The notes under the pieces: generated by a model | Databases searched by the model: none | Told to the model about the DNA's origin: nothing | The model's input: only the letters and a program-made list of their open reading frames with translations | Part shown: in pieces, positions 46,065-54,862 of the stretch | How the letters are laid out: the number at the start of each line of letters is the position of its first letter | Numbering within the stretch: position 1 is the stretch's first letter | Translations under genes and position numbers: made by a program | NCBI RefSeq assembly: GCF_000420305.1 | Contig: NZ_ATUR01000004.1 | Span: forward strand, 186,001-250,000 | Reading direction: 5' to 3' | Length of the DNA: 64,000 nucleotides | Source of the DNA: Novosphingopyxis baekryungensis DSM 16222 | GTDB lineage: Bacteria; Pseudomonadota; Alphaproteobacteria; Sphingomonadales; Sphingomonadaceae

Positions 46065-46957
46065 ACCGCGTCCAGATCCACCGCCTGCACCAGCTTCGGC
46101 TTGGCCCGCGCGGCGATGAAGCTGCCCGCGACGATCAGGCCCGCGCCCGCCAGCACCGGCAGGCCGGGCCTTTCCGCAAAGAACAGCCAGCCGAACAGGA
46201 TGGCCCAGAGAAAGCCGGTATATTCCACCGGGATCAGCGCCTGCGCCTCGGCCCGCGCATAGGCCCAGCTCAGCAGCAGCAGCGACAGGCTGGACAGCGC
46301 CGCCGCGCCCAGAATGGCGGGCCAGTGCTCGGCGGCTGGCGGCGTGGCCAGAAACGGCGCGGCCAGCCCGTAATAGGCCGCCAGAAACAGCCCCATGAAC
46401 AGGGCGATCTCCATCGGCCCGGCCATCTGCGCCTGTCGCCGCGCGAGGATGAGATTATAGGCGAACAGACAGGCCGAGACGAGCACCGCCCCCGCCGCCC
46501 ACAGCGCGCCCGGATCATAGACGCCGCGCAGCCGCCCGCTGACGATCACACCGACCCCGATCAGCCCGAGCAGCGACGCCCAGATGGCGCTGCGCCCGAT
46601 CGTCTCTTTCAGCAGCAGCGCGGCCAGATACAGCGCAATCACCGGCGCGATGAAGCTGAGCGCGATCGCCTCGGCCAGCGGCAGCCGCCCGAGCGCCCAG
46701 AAAAATGCCAGCCCCATCGGCAACACCACGGCGGCGCGGTGCGCATGCATGCGGATCGCCGCGCGCGTCGGCCGCGTCCGGCGGCGCAGGACAAAATAGG
46801 GAAGGACAAGCATCGCGATGGCCGCCAGCTGCCGCCAGAACAGCGCGTTATACACGTCGATCTGCAGCACCAGCCCCTTCATCAGCGCGTCCATCAATGA
46901 AAAGCTGCCAATGCCCGCACAGGCGACGAGAAAGGGGATGAGCGGGCGCTGATGCAT
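46061..46957 (-). CDS. DMT/EamA family transporter
   Basis: The 298-residue protein has ten membrane helices in two EamA repeats: IGSFSLMDALMKGLVLQIDVYNALFWRQL near the start, LPLAEAIALSFIAPVIALYLAALLLKETIG near residue 100, and ALIPVEYTGFLWAILFGWLFFAERPGLPVLAGAGLIVAGSF near the end. ATG 46957 (MHQRPLIPFLV) is preferred over an in-frame ATG 93 nt upstream. Substrate unknown. The 289-nt gap upstream has no gene; its right half is less GC-rich than the genome average. Confidence 0.88.
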   Translation of the reverse strand: MHQRPLIPFLVACAGIGSFSLMDALMKGLVLQIDVYNALFWRQLAAIAMLVLPYFVLRRRTRPTRAAIRMHAHRAAVVLPMGLAFFWALGRLPLAEAIALSFIAPVIALYLAALLLKETIGRSAIWASLLGLIGVGVIVSGRLRGVYDPGALWAAGAVLVSACLFAYNLILARRQAQMAGPMEIALFMGLFLAAYYGLAAPFLATPPAAEHWPAILGAAALSSLSLLLLSWAYARAEAQALIPVEYTGFLWAILFGWLFFAERPGLPVLAGAGLIVAGSFIAARAKPKLVQAVDLDAV

Positions 46958-47246
46958 GATCGCCCTGCTATCGGATGGGCGGCGGATGCTGTCCAGTAGT
47001 CGCAGGCAGCCGGGCACCGTTCGGACTGGCCCCGCCAAATCCTCGGCCATCCGTCGCGGCGGCCCCGGCGCGTCATGGACGGCTTCGGGTCAAATCATAT
47101 CAAGAGCGCGAGCTAAGGGGCGTCTATAGAAGTGGGCAACCCATAGGACGGCGTAACCGAATAGCTGATACGGCACGCGATGTGCTTAGACTTGCCTTTC
47201 CGCTAACGACTCACTTGCGGGCGTTCGCCACCTTCGCCACGAAGCC

Positions 47247-47756
47247 ATGATGAAAGCTATGCATTATGCCCTCGCGATTGCTTCCCTGTCAGTGGCAACG
47301 AACCCTGCAAGTGCTTCGGCGCCAGCTGACTGCCCTCTTGCGAATATCGAAAGGCAGACAGAGCTGCACAAGTTTTTGAGCTTGCGTGCCATCGAAATCG
47401 TGAGGCTTGCCACGAGTGGCGACCGCAAGCGTCTTGCGAAGTGGATCACCCCAACTGCGCGTTTCAATCTTGGCGGTGGAGATGTTGGTCGGCCGCTTGG
47501 AGCCGGTATTCAGGGCGCTGAAACGCTTGCAGCCATGATGAACGCTGACACTTACCGTTACCTAGGCTGGGACTATATGAATGGGCCCGCGATGCCATGT
47601 GCTTCGCAGAAGGTGACGGTTGAGTTCGTGGACAGCCAGGGCAAGGCAGTGTCGCAGGTCCAATTCACCTTCATGGGTGGCCGCCTCACTGACGCCAGCG
47701 GGTGGCAACGATCGTTCGAAGAGGGGGCACTGATTGCTGCTCACCCCAGCCACTAG
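47247..47756 (+). CDS. Exported hypothetical protein on a lower-GC segment
   Basis: The 169-residue product has a Sec signal (ALAIASLSVATNPASASA). The mature part has FLSLRAIEIVRLATSGDRKRLAKWITPTARFNLGGGD and QFTFMGGRLTDASGWQRSF, which could be an NTF2-like alpha+beta fold with two Cys, but this is only an impression. Codon choice and GC are lower than in the flanks from about 47100 on, so recent acquisition is possible. ATGs at 47247 and 47250 are equally plausible. Confidence 0.55.
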   Translation: MMKAMHYALAIASLSVATNPASASAPADCPLANIERQTELHKFLSLRAIEIVRLATSGDRKRLAKWITPTARFNLGGGDVGRPLGAGIQGAETLAAMMNADTYRYLGWDYMNGPAMPCASQKVTVEFVDSQGKAVSQVQFTFMGGRLTDASGWQRSFEEGALIAAHPSH

Positions 47757-47944
47757 CTGATGGTAGCTAACCACCCCATTTTTGGCCGTTCGCGGCGGTT
47801 TGAAGCGTGGCTGTAAGCGGGCCCTCGCAGAACACACCGAAGACGGAGCAAGGTGACGGGTTCTAAGCATGCCCACAGGCGATAACGGCGACAGGCCGGC
47901 GGCGGTTTGTTACACGGATGGTGTCGAACCAACAGGAGCCGTCC

Positions 47945-48475
47945 ATGATCCGTACCCTTGCCCCGCTTGCGGCGCTCATGCTGGCCGCATGTGTCACCAA
48001 CCAGCCGGACGGGCCAGCCTCCCCTTACGAGATCCAGCAGCAAGTCGCCGAAGACGGCGGCGTTGCAGAGCCCGAAGATGCGCCGGAAAAGCTGGAGAGC
48101 ACCACGGTGTTCGATCAGTCCGCGCTGGACCGATTGCGCAACAATAGCGGGCTGACGCTGCAGTGGATCGGATGGGAGGATCGCGGAGCGTTGACCGTGA
48201 CGCAGCCTGGCCGGATCGTCTATCTGAAAGGGCGCCAGACCGGCACGCCGCAGCGCCCCGGCACGCTGACGCTGGACGGCGCGGTGGTGGCTATCGATAC
48301 CGACACATTCACCTTTGATGGCACCATCCACATTCGCAATACGCCCGATCCGGGCCGGGATTGTTTGCGGGAAGGACAAATGACGTTCGCAGTCACGCAG
48401 AACCGTAAATATTGGCGGCTCCAGGACATGACCGCGTGCGGCGGGCTGACCGACTATGTCGATATCTATTTCTGA
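47945..48475 (+). CDS. Lipoprotein, unknown function
   Basis: The 176-residue product has a lipobox, LMLAACVTN, with the modified Cys near residue 17. The mature protein has an acidic linker (EDGGVAEPEDAPEKLESTT), then a beta-rich domain (LTLQWIGWEDRGALTVTQPGRIVYLKG and FTFDGTIHIRNTPDPGRDCLREG). Two Cys in the domain may pair. It is likely an outer-membrane lipoprotein; no family recognised. It is convergent with the HDAC-like gene, 3 nt apart. Confidence 0.75.
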   Translation: MIRTLAPLAALMLAACVTNQPDGPASPYEIQQQVAEDGGVAEPEDAPEKLESTTVFDQSALDRLRNNSGLTLQWIGWEDRGALTVTQPGRIVYLKGRQTGTPQRPGTLTLDGAVVAIDTDTFTFDGTIHIRNTPDPGRDCLREGQMTFAVTQNRKYWRLQDMTACGGLTDYVDIYF

Positions 48476-48478
48476 AAC

Positions 48479-49411
48479 TTAACGCCGCGCCTGCACCTGT
48501 TGCGGCGCAGGCCACCGGGTGTTTTCATCGGCCATGCTGAGCATCGCGTTCGCGTGGCGCTGCGCCACGACGCGCTGGTCGGCCCCATATCCGCCGCCCA
48601 TGGCGCTCGCCACCGGAATGCCGCGCGACCGTGCTTCGCGGATCACGAACCGGTCGCGCCGTTCCAGCCCGCCGTCGGTCAACGCCAGACGCCCGAGCTT
48701 GTCCTGCGCATGCGGATCGACACCGGCCTGGTAGAGGATGAGATCGGGCCGATGGCTCTCGATCAGGCGCGGCAGATGCTGCGACAAGGCGGAAAGATAG
48801 CCGTCATCGTCGGTGCCGTCGGGCAGCGGCAGATCGAGATCGGACCGCGCCTTGCGGACCGGGAAATTCTTTTCGGCATGCATCGAAAAGGTGAAAATCG
48901 CCTCGCGCCCGGCGGTGAGCGAGGCGGTACCATCACCCTGATGCACGTCCAGATCCACGATCAATATGCGCCGCGCATCGCCCTCGGCCAGCAGCCGGTT
49001 GGCGGCCACCGCCAGATCGTTGAACACGCAATAGCCCGCGCCCGTATCGTGCAGCGAATGATGGCTGCCACCCGCGCTATTTGCGGCGAAGCCGTGCTGA
49101 AACGCCAGATGCGCCGCGCGCCAGGTGCCGCCATTGGTGTGCTGCACGCGCTGCGCGATATGCGGGGTGACCGGAAAGCCGATCCGCCGCTCCTTTTCGC
49201 GCGGCACGCTAGCCGCCAAGACGCTATCGACATAATTGGGATCATGGACCGCAGCGAGCCAGTCGCGCGGCATGGGCGGCGGGGCATGTTCGGTCATCGC
49301 CGCGCCGGATTCGCGCAGCAGGATCATGACCAGCTGATATTTGTCGAACTTGAAGCTGCCGCGTTCGGGCGGCGGGGCCATATAATCGGCGTGGTGGACG
49401 ACGTGGAGCAT
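48479..49411 (-). CDS. Histone deacetylase family (acetylpolyamine/acetoin-utilisation type) hydrolase
   Basis: The 310-residue arginase-fold enzyme has [24 protein letters not shown] near residue 115 with the charge-relay His pair, the metal site [11 protein letters not shown] near residue 148, and [18 protein letters not shown] near residue 222. It has the active-site set of class II-like bacterial deacetylases acting on acetylated small molecules or proteins. Natural substrate unknown. Confidence 0.9.
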   Translation of the reverse strand: MLHVVHHADYMAPPPERGSFKFDKYQLVMILLRESGAAMTEHAPPPMPRDWLAAVHDPNYVDSVLAASVPREKERRIGFPVTPHIAQRVQHTNGGTWRAAHLAFQHGFAANSAGGSHHSLHDTGAGYCVFNDLAVAANRLLAEGDARRILIVDLDVHQGDGTASLTAGREAIFTFSMHAEKNFPVRKARSDLDLPLPDGTDDDGYLSALSQHLPRLIESHRPDLILYQAGVDPHAQDKLGRLALTDGGLERRDRFVIREARSRGIPVASAMGGGYGADQRVVAQRHANAMLSMADENTRWPAPQQVQARR

Positions 49412-49472
49412 GGGGCAGAATGTGGCGCTTCGGCCGGTTCATTCAACCGATATGGCTGCGCCCACAGCCCAT

Positions 49473-49961
49473 TCAGCCGGGCGACCCCGCAAAGGCCGTC
49501 AGCGCCGCGCCATCCATCCGCATCACGCGCCATTCCGGCTGCATCTGTGCGCCCAGATGCTCATAGACGCGGATCGCGCTCTCATTCCAGTCGAGCACCA
49601 CCCATTCGAACCGCGCGCAACCCCGCTCCACCGCAATCTCGGCCAGCCGCTTGAGCAGCGCCGTGCCGATGCCATGGCCACGCTTGGCCTCGCTCACATA
49701 GAGGTCTTCCAGATAAAGACCCTTGCGCCCCTGCCAGGTCGAGAAATTGTGGAAGAACATCGCGAACGCCGCCGGCTGCCCGTCCCATTCCGCAATCAGC
49801 GCCTCGACCACGGGGCGCGCGCCGAACAGCGCGTCGTGCAATCCCTCCGGCGTGGCCTTGACCGTGCCGGGCGGTGCTTTCTCGAACGTCGCCAGCTCCT
49901 CGATGAAGCGCAGGATATGGGCGATATCGTCCGGCGTGGCGGGCCGTATTTCTGTGGTCAC
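49473..49961 (-). CDS. GNAT acetyltransferase (diamine/thialysine acetyltransferase-like)
   Basis: The 162-residue protein shows [20 protein letters not shown] at its start, [30 protein letters not shown] near residue 80 with the acetyl-CoA loop RGHGIG, and [22 protein letters not shown] near residue 115. This is the SAT-like group. Its start overlaps the ispG stop by 4 nt, making a coupled pair. Confidence 0.9.
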   Translation of the reverse strand: MTTEIRPATPDDIAHILRFIEELATFEKAPPGTVKATPEGLHDALFGARPVVEALIAEWDGQPAAFAMFFHNFSTWQGRKGLYLEDLYVSEAKRGHGIGTALLKRLAEIAVERGCARFEWVVLDWNESAIRVYEHLGAQMQPEWRVMRMDGAALTAFAGSPG

Positions 49962-51100
49962 TCGGCCGCCACCGGCTCGGCCGCCGCGTTCGCCGCCTCG
50001 ATTTCCGCGGCCTTGGCCTCGACCAGCCCGACGATATGATCGAGCATCGCGTCGCTTTCGACCGTGTGGTCGGTCACGCCGCTCAGATACACCATATGCT
50101 TGCCCTTGCCGCCGCCGGTCAGGCCGATATCGGTCTCGCGCGCCTCGCCGGGGCCATTGACCACGCAGCCCAGGACGGAGAGCGAGAGCGGCGTGTTGAT
50201 GTGCTGCAGGCGGCTTTCCAGCGCCTGCACCGTGCGGATCACGTCGAAGCCCTGCCGCGCGCAGGACGGGCAGCTGACGATGCGCACGCCGCGGGTGCGC
50301 AGGCCGAGCGTCTTGAGCATCTCATAGCCCACCCGCACCTCTTCCTCCGGCTCGGCGGAGAGCGAGACGCGGATCGTATCGCCGATCCCGGCCCATAGCA
50401 GATTGCCGATGCCGATGGCCGATTTCACCGTGCCGCCGATCAGCCCGCCCGCCTCGGTAATCCCCAGGTGGAGCGGGCAGTCGACGGCGTCGGCCAGCTG
50501 CATATAGGCCGCCACCGCGAGGAACACGTCGGACGCCTTCACGGCGACCTTATATTCGTGGAAATCCTGATCCTGCAGCAGCTTGATATGATCGAGCGCG
50601 CTCTCGACCAGCGCTTCCGGGCAAGGCTCGCCATATTTTTCCAGCAGATCGCGCTCCAGCGATCCGGCGTTCACGCCGATGCGGATGGCGCAGCCATTGG
50701 ACTTGGCGGCGTCCACCACTTCCTTCACCCGCGCCTCGCTGCCGATATTGCCGGGGTTGATGCGCAGGCAAGCCGCACCCGCATCGGCGGCTTCCAGTGC
50801 GCGTTTGTAATGGAAATGGATGTCCGCCACGATCGGCACCTTGGCGGCGCGCACGATCTGTTTCAGCGCGGCGGTGGAGGCTTCATCGGGGCAGGACACG
50901 CGGATGATGTCCACGCCCGCCTCTTCGCAGCGGCGGATCTGGTCGATCGTGGCCCTGGCATCCTCGGTCGGCGTGTTGGTCATGGTCTGCACGGTGATCG
51001 GCGCATCGCCGCCCACGGGCACATCGCCCACCATGATCTGCCGGCTCTTGCGGCGTTCGATATCGCGCCAGGGGCGCAGGGACGGATTGTCGGCGGTCAT
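49958..51100 (-). CDS. ispG: 4-hydroxy-3-methylbut-2-en-1-yl diphosphate synthase (flavodoxin)
   Basis: The 380-residue enzyme performs the penultimate MEP-pathway step of isoprenoid synthesis. The [4Fe-4S] ligands are in [12 protein letters not shown] near residue 270 and [17 protein letters not shown] near residue 305. The N-terminal TIM barrel shows [15 protein letters not shown] and [13 protein letters not shown] 51100 ([14 protein letters not shown]) is chosen; a longer in-frame start is unconserved. It is followed by a GNAT gene. Confidence 0.96.
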   Translation of the reverse strand: MTADNPSLRPWRDIERRKSRQIMVGDVPVGGDAPITVQTMTNTPTEDARATIDQIRRCEEAGVDIIRVSCPDEASTAALKQIVRAAKVPIVADIHFHYKRALEAADAGAACLRINPGNIGSEARVKEVVDAAKSNGCAIRIGVNAGSLERDLLEKYGEPCPEALVESALDHIKLLQDQDFHEYKVAVKASDVFLAVAAYMQLADAVDCPLHLGITEAGGLIGGTVKSAIGIGNLLWAGIGDTIRVSLSAEPEEEVRVGYEMLKTLGLRTRGVRIVSCPSCARQGFDVIRTVQALESRLQHINTPLSLSVLGCVVNGPGEARETDIGLTGGGKGKHMVYLSGVTDHTVESDAMLDHIVGLVEAKAAEIEAANAAAEPVAAE

Positions 51101-51195
51101 GGAACGGGCCTCGATGCTCGGGTGTTTGCCATCATATAGCCGCTCGGCGTTACAGTTGCGAGAGGCGCTTCCCCATAACCACAAAGGCTTTTCCC

Positions 51196-51861
51196 ATGCC
51201 CACCATTCTCATCACCGGCGGCAGCCGCGGCATCGGCGCCGAACTCGTCCAGCAATATGCCGCAGAGGGCTGGGACGTGATTGCCACGGCACGCAGCGAC
51301 GACGATCTGAAAGAACTGAACGCGATGGACAAGGTCGAGGCGCTGGAACTGGATGTGGCCTCGGACGAGAGCATCGACTCCTTCGTCAGCGCGCTCGGCG
51401 ACCGGCCGATCGACGTCTTCCTGAACAATGCCGGCGTCGCCAGCATGGACGCCACCAACCGCAGCGAATTTCTGAAGACGCTGGAAATCAACACCGTTGC
51501 CCCGTCCATTCTTGCGCATAAGCTGAAAGGCCATGTCGCCAAATCGGACCAGAAGAAAATGGCGGTGGTGACCAGCCGCATGGGGTCGATCGGCGACAAT
51601 GGCGGCGGCGGCCATATCCCCTATCGCGCATCCAAGGCGGCGGTGAACGCGGCATGGAAAAGCCTGGCGATCGACCTGAAGGATGACGGCATCTCGGTCG
51701 TCATGCTGCATCCCGGCTGGGTGAAGACCGCGATGGGCGGCAGCAACGCGCAGATCGATACGCAAACCAGTGCCAAAGGCTTGCGCAAGCAGATCGACGA
51801 GACGGGCATGGACAATAGCGGGCGCTTCGTCGCCTATGACGGCGCCGCCATCGAATGGTGA
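51196..51861 (+). CDS. Short-chain dehydrogenase (C-factor/sniffer-like SDR)
   Basis: The 221-residue enzyme has the TGxxxGIG cofactor motif in [17 protein letters not shown] (residues 5-21), NNAG in [13 protein letters not shown], and the catalytic YxxxK in [13 protein letters not shown] near residue 144. Its small size and ending fit the sniffer/carbonyl-reductase-like SDR group. Substrate unknown. It shares a terminator with the convergent FadL gene. Confidence 0.9.
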   Translation: MPTILITGGSRGIGAELVQQYAAEGWDVIATARSDDDLKELNAMDKVEALELDVASDESIDSFVSALGDRPIDVFLNNAGVASMDATNRSEFLKTLEINTVAPSILAHKLKGHVAKSDQKKMAVVTSRMGSIGDNGGGGHIPYRASKAAVNAAWKSLAIDLKDDGISVVMLHPGWVKTAMGGSNAQIDTQTSAKGLRKQIDETGMDNSGRFVAYDGAAIEW

Positions 51862-51886
51862 CAATCGCCGGTTGCTGACAAGAAAA

Positions 51887-51932
51887 AAGCCCGCCCCGCC
51901 GTCCGACAGCCGGAGCGACGGGGCGGGCTTTC
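51887..51932. terminator. Bidirectional terminator between SDR and FadL genes
   Basis: AAGCCCGCCCCG (51888-51899) pairs with CGGGGCGGGCTT (51919-51930) around a 19-nt inner region. An A-run precedes and TTTC follows. Confidence 0.9.
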
Positions 51933-51941
51933 TGGCGTTCT

Positions 51942-53240
51942 TTAGAACTTTGCGCGCAGGGCCAGGGCGAACTGGTCCACATCGCCGCGATTGGTCGACC
52001 GGACGGTCTGCGAGATGGCGGCGGGCGTTCCTTCGAAGAAGCTGCTGGTCAGGTTCAGATCCGCCGTATCGACGAATACATGCGCATAGCTGGCGTCCAG
52101 ACCGAAATTGCGGCTCAGCTCATAGCTTGCACCGACCGAGCCCCATACCCGGTCCCCGTCCGGCACGCGCGTGCCGCGGAACGCGTCATTGACCGGGCTT
52201 TCATCGAACATCGTGCCCGTGCGCAAAGTCAGACGATCGGTGAAATCATGCTCCGCGCCCAGCGCCATGGACCAGCTGTCCGAATAATTCTGCTCGGCGA
52301 CCTGCGGCGGCAGGCCTTCGGGGAAGATACGGATCGCATCGAATGTGGACCAGTTGTACCAGTTCCAGCTGCCATAGACGCGCGTCGGGCTGTCCACGCC
52401 GAACATCACGCTGACGGTGGCGATATCGGGCAAGGTGATCGGGGCGATCGCGCCGACCGAGCGGTTCTGACCCGCCAGCGGACCGACCAGTCCGGACAGA
52501 TCGAAATCGCCTTCCAGCTGATGCTCCATGCGGGACCGGTAGTGCGCGCCGAGACGAACCTTCTCCACCTCGAGCTGCGCGCCGACATTCCAGCCCAGGG
52601 AGAAATCATCCCCCTTCACGCTGAGGGAACCGTCGCCGCTCAGCGGGCTGAGATTGGGCACGGCGTTGGTCAGCTCGACATCGATATATTGCACGTCGAA
52701 ACCGGCGCCGATCGAGAGATTGTCGTTGATCTTGTACGCGACGCTGGGCTGCACATTGATGGTGAACACGTCGGACCGGTTCGAATCGTACCGACCGAAA
52801 AAGTCATCGTCATAATCCACCACAACGCCGAACGGGCTGGACACGCCAAGGCCCACCCACAGGCGGTCGCTCATCTGCGCGCTGGCATAGGCCTGCGGCA
52901 CCACCAGGGGCTGGGAGAAGGGGTTGCCGCCATCGCCGCCGGGCACCGGAAAGGCGTTGGTGACGCCGGGAATGCTGCGGGTGGTGCCGCGATTTTCCTG
53001 GCCGGAATTCACGAACAGCATTTCGCCGCCGATTTCGATCTGGACACCCTCCAGCTCGGTCATGCCGGCGGGATTGAAATAGATGGTTGCTGGCGAATCG
53101 GCGGAGGCCGCTTCGCCGGAAAAGGCCCGGCCCACTTCACGCGCGGACTGTTCCTGCAGATAGAAGCCGCCGGCAAAAACCGGGGTAGCACAAGCGATTA
53201 GCGGCAAAAACGCGGTCGCGGCAAGACGGAGAGACGTCAT
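51942..53240 (-). CDS. Outer-membrane fatty-acid/hydrocarbon transporter of the FadL/OmpP1 family
   Basis: The 432-residue barrel has a signal peptide (ATAFLPLIACATPVFA), then the FadL N-terminal hatch GGFYLQEQSAREVGRAFSGEAASADSPATIYFNPAGMTEL. Many beta strands follow and the end is QFALALRAKF with terminal Phe. It lets hydrophobic substrates cross the outer membrane. ATG 53240 is chosen since AAGG lies 6 nt before it; ATG 53246 overlaps that site. The 209-nt upstream gap holds an AGCGCG/CGCGCT repeat at 53289-53311. Confidence 0.92.
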   Translation of the reverse strand: MTSLRLAATAFLPLIACATPVFAGGFYLQEQSAREVGRAFSGEAASADSPATIYFNPAGMTELEGVQIEIGGEMLFVNSGQENRGTTRSIPGVTNAFPVPGGDGGNPFSQPLVVPQAYASAQMSDRLWVGLGVSSPFGVVVDYDDDFFGRYDSNRSDVFTINVQPSVAYKINDNLSIGAGFDVQYIDVELTNAVPNLSPLSGDGSLSVKGDDFSLGWNVGAQLEVEKVRLGAHYRSRMEHQLEGDFDLSGLVGPLAGQNRSVGAIAPITLPDIATVSVMFGVDSPTRVYGSWNWYNWSTFDAIRIFPEGLPPQVAEQNYSDSWSMALGAEHDFTDRLTLRTGTMFDESPVNDAFRGTRVPDGDRVWGSVGASYELSRNFGLDASYAHVFVDTADLNLTSSFFEGTPAAISQTVRSTNRGDVDQFALALRAKF

Positions 53241-53449
53241 ATTCATCCTTGTAAGCAAAATTAGGTGGGAGATGATTTGCCCTCCTCTAGCGCGCAAAAG
53301 GATAACGCGCTCCATACCCTTTCCGATTAAAATACACTGTGACTCTGCGGCATCGTTTTTGGGCCTGCCGCCGCCATCCGGCCGGCAAAAGCAGCCGGGC
53401 GACGCGCCGTCTTCACGCGGCAACAATTCAGGCCTAGAGGGCCAGCCCT

Positions 53450-54289
53450 ATGATCCGTTCCCTGCTGATATCGCTGCTGGCGCTTGCCGCCCTGCTTCCC
53501 ACGCCTGCCCTTGCCTGGGGCGAATATAGCCATCGCAGCACCGCGGCCATCGCGGCGGCCAATCTCTCGCCGCGTGCGCGCAGCAGCATGCAGCGCCTGC
53601 TGCGCGCCGCGCCCCTGCTCGGCACGCCGGACTGTCCGCTGGACAGCATCGGCGATGCCAGCGTCTGGGCAGACTGCGTTCGGCGGGACCGGGACCGCTG
53701 GGGCTATACCAGCCCATGGCATTATCAGAATGTCGATATCTGTGCGCCCTTCGCGCTGGAGCCCAATTGCCCGAACGGCAATTGCGCCTATGCGCAGGTG
53801 GAGCGGAACTTCAAGATCCTGTCCGACCGGTCTCTGCCGGACAATGTGCGGCTGGAAGCATTTGCCTTCCTGGTCCATTTCACGGGCGATCTGCACCAGC
53901 CGCTGCATGCCGGCGATCGGCATGATCGCGGCGGCAATGATGTGGACGCCGATTATGGCATCATCCCTGGTCTCAATCTGCATTGGATATGGGACGGGCC
54001 ACTGGCCGAACGGGCCATTTCCACCCCGCCGCAGATCATCCGCAGCTATGGCCCGGACGAGCGCGCCGGGATCGTGACCGGCACCCCGGAAGACTGGAGC
54101 CGGGAAGCCTGGCAGGTCAGCCGCGACATCGCCTATGCGCGCGCGCTGGATGGCGATCCGTGCGGGCCGAAGCCGCAAGGCACCGTGGTGATCGACGAGC
54201 CGGATGTCGCCGCCTCCACCGAGGCGCTGCGCCTGCAGGTGGTCCGCGCCGGATTGCGGCTGGCCGATATGCTCGAAAAGGCGCTGTAG
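53450..54289 (+). CDS. S1/P1-type nuclease
   Basis: The 279-residue protein has a signal peptide ending ALA, and the mature chain begins with Trp (WGEYSHRSTAAIA), whose amino group is a zinc ligand in P1 nuclease. Further ligands lie in WHYQNVDI near residue 90 and FLVHFTGDLHQPLHAGDRHDRGGND near residue 140. It degrades single-stranded nucleic acid in the periplasm or outside. Residues and length agree with the family. Confidence 0.92.
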   Translation: MIRSLLISLLALAALLPTPALAWGEYSHRSTAAIAAANLSPRARSSMQRLLRAAPLLGTPDCPLDSIGDASVWADCVRRDRDRWGYTSPWHYQNVDICAPFALEPNCPNGNCAYAQVERNFKILSDRSLPDNVRLEAFAFLVHFTGDLHQPLHAGDRHDRGGNDVDADYGIIPGLNLHWIWDGPLAERAISTPPQIIRSYGPDERAGIVTGTPEDWSREAWQVSRDIAYARALDGDPCGPKPQGTVVIDEPDVAASTEALRLQVVRAGLRLADMLEKAL

Positions 54290-54426
54290 CGCCGTTAGCA
54301 CCATAACAATCCGCCCGGCCCCCGCCAGCAACGTTGCCCAATAGTCACAGCGCGCACTCGGTTGAACGCTGGTGGAAACCTTTTCGCCGTCCGACGTTAT
54401 GTCATGGAGTGTGAAAGGATAGAGTT

Positions 54427-54669
54427 ATGACAGTGCAGCCCGCAATTCAGAGCTTCGGTGTTCAGGGTGCAATGAAGCGTTATTCCTTCTTGTATCATCA
54501 TGGTGAGACGAACCACTGCCCCGGCTGTGGCCACACCCACTGGCATATTGGCCGTGCGACGGCGGAATGCGCCAATTGCTTCACCGCGATGCCGCTGGCC
54601 GAGGTCGCGTCCACGCCGGCCCGCCCGCTCTTCTATGTGCGCAGCAGCAAGACGGCGATGGCCGCCTGA
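54427..54669 (+). CDS. Zinc-ribbon miniprotein (80 residues)
   Basis: The protein has HCPGCGHTHWHIGRATAECANC near residues 30-51, two CxxC pairs that could bind one zinc in a ribbon. The flanks are MKRYSFLYHHGETN before and FTAMPLAEVASTPARPLFYVRSS after. I do not recognise a family. GAAAGGAT at 54413-54420 upstream is a weak ribosome-binding site. The 193-nt gap downstream contains only the M3 peptidase terminator. Confidence 0.65.
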   Translation: MTVQPAIQSFGVQGAMKRYSFLYHHGETNHCPGCGHTHWHIGRATAECANCFTAMPLAEVASTPARPLFYVRSSKTAMAA

Positions 54670-54811
54670 CCCGGTTGTTCGGGGACGGATTCGGGACCAT
54701 TCCGGATCGCTGCCGATGACAGCGCCAGCACGGCGCTGAACTGCACACCCCTCGGCGCTCAATCCCCTCGACGCTGATGATGCGTCCTGTAATTCGATAT
54801 GATCGAGCATG

Positions 54812-54843
54812 AAAAAGGGCGAGCCGTGAGGCCCGCCCTTTCT
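54812..54843 (-). terminator. Terminator of the M3 peptidase gene
   Basis: AAGGGCG/CGCCCTT and GCC/GGC stack around a GTGA loop. On the minus strand a T-run follows the stem, 20 nt after the peptidase stop. Confidence 0.8.
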
Positions 54844-54862
54844 GATTCCGTATCGACCGCTC

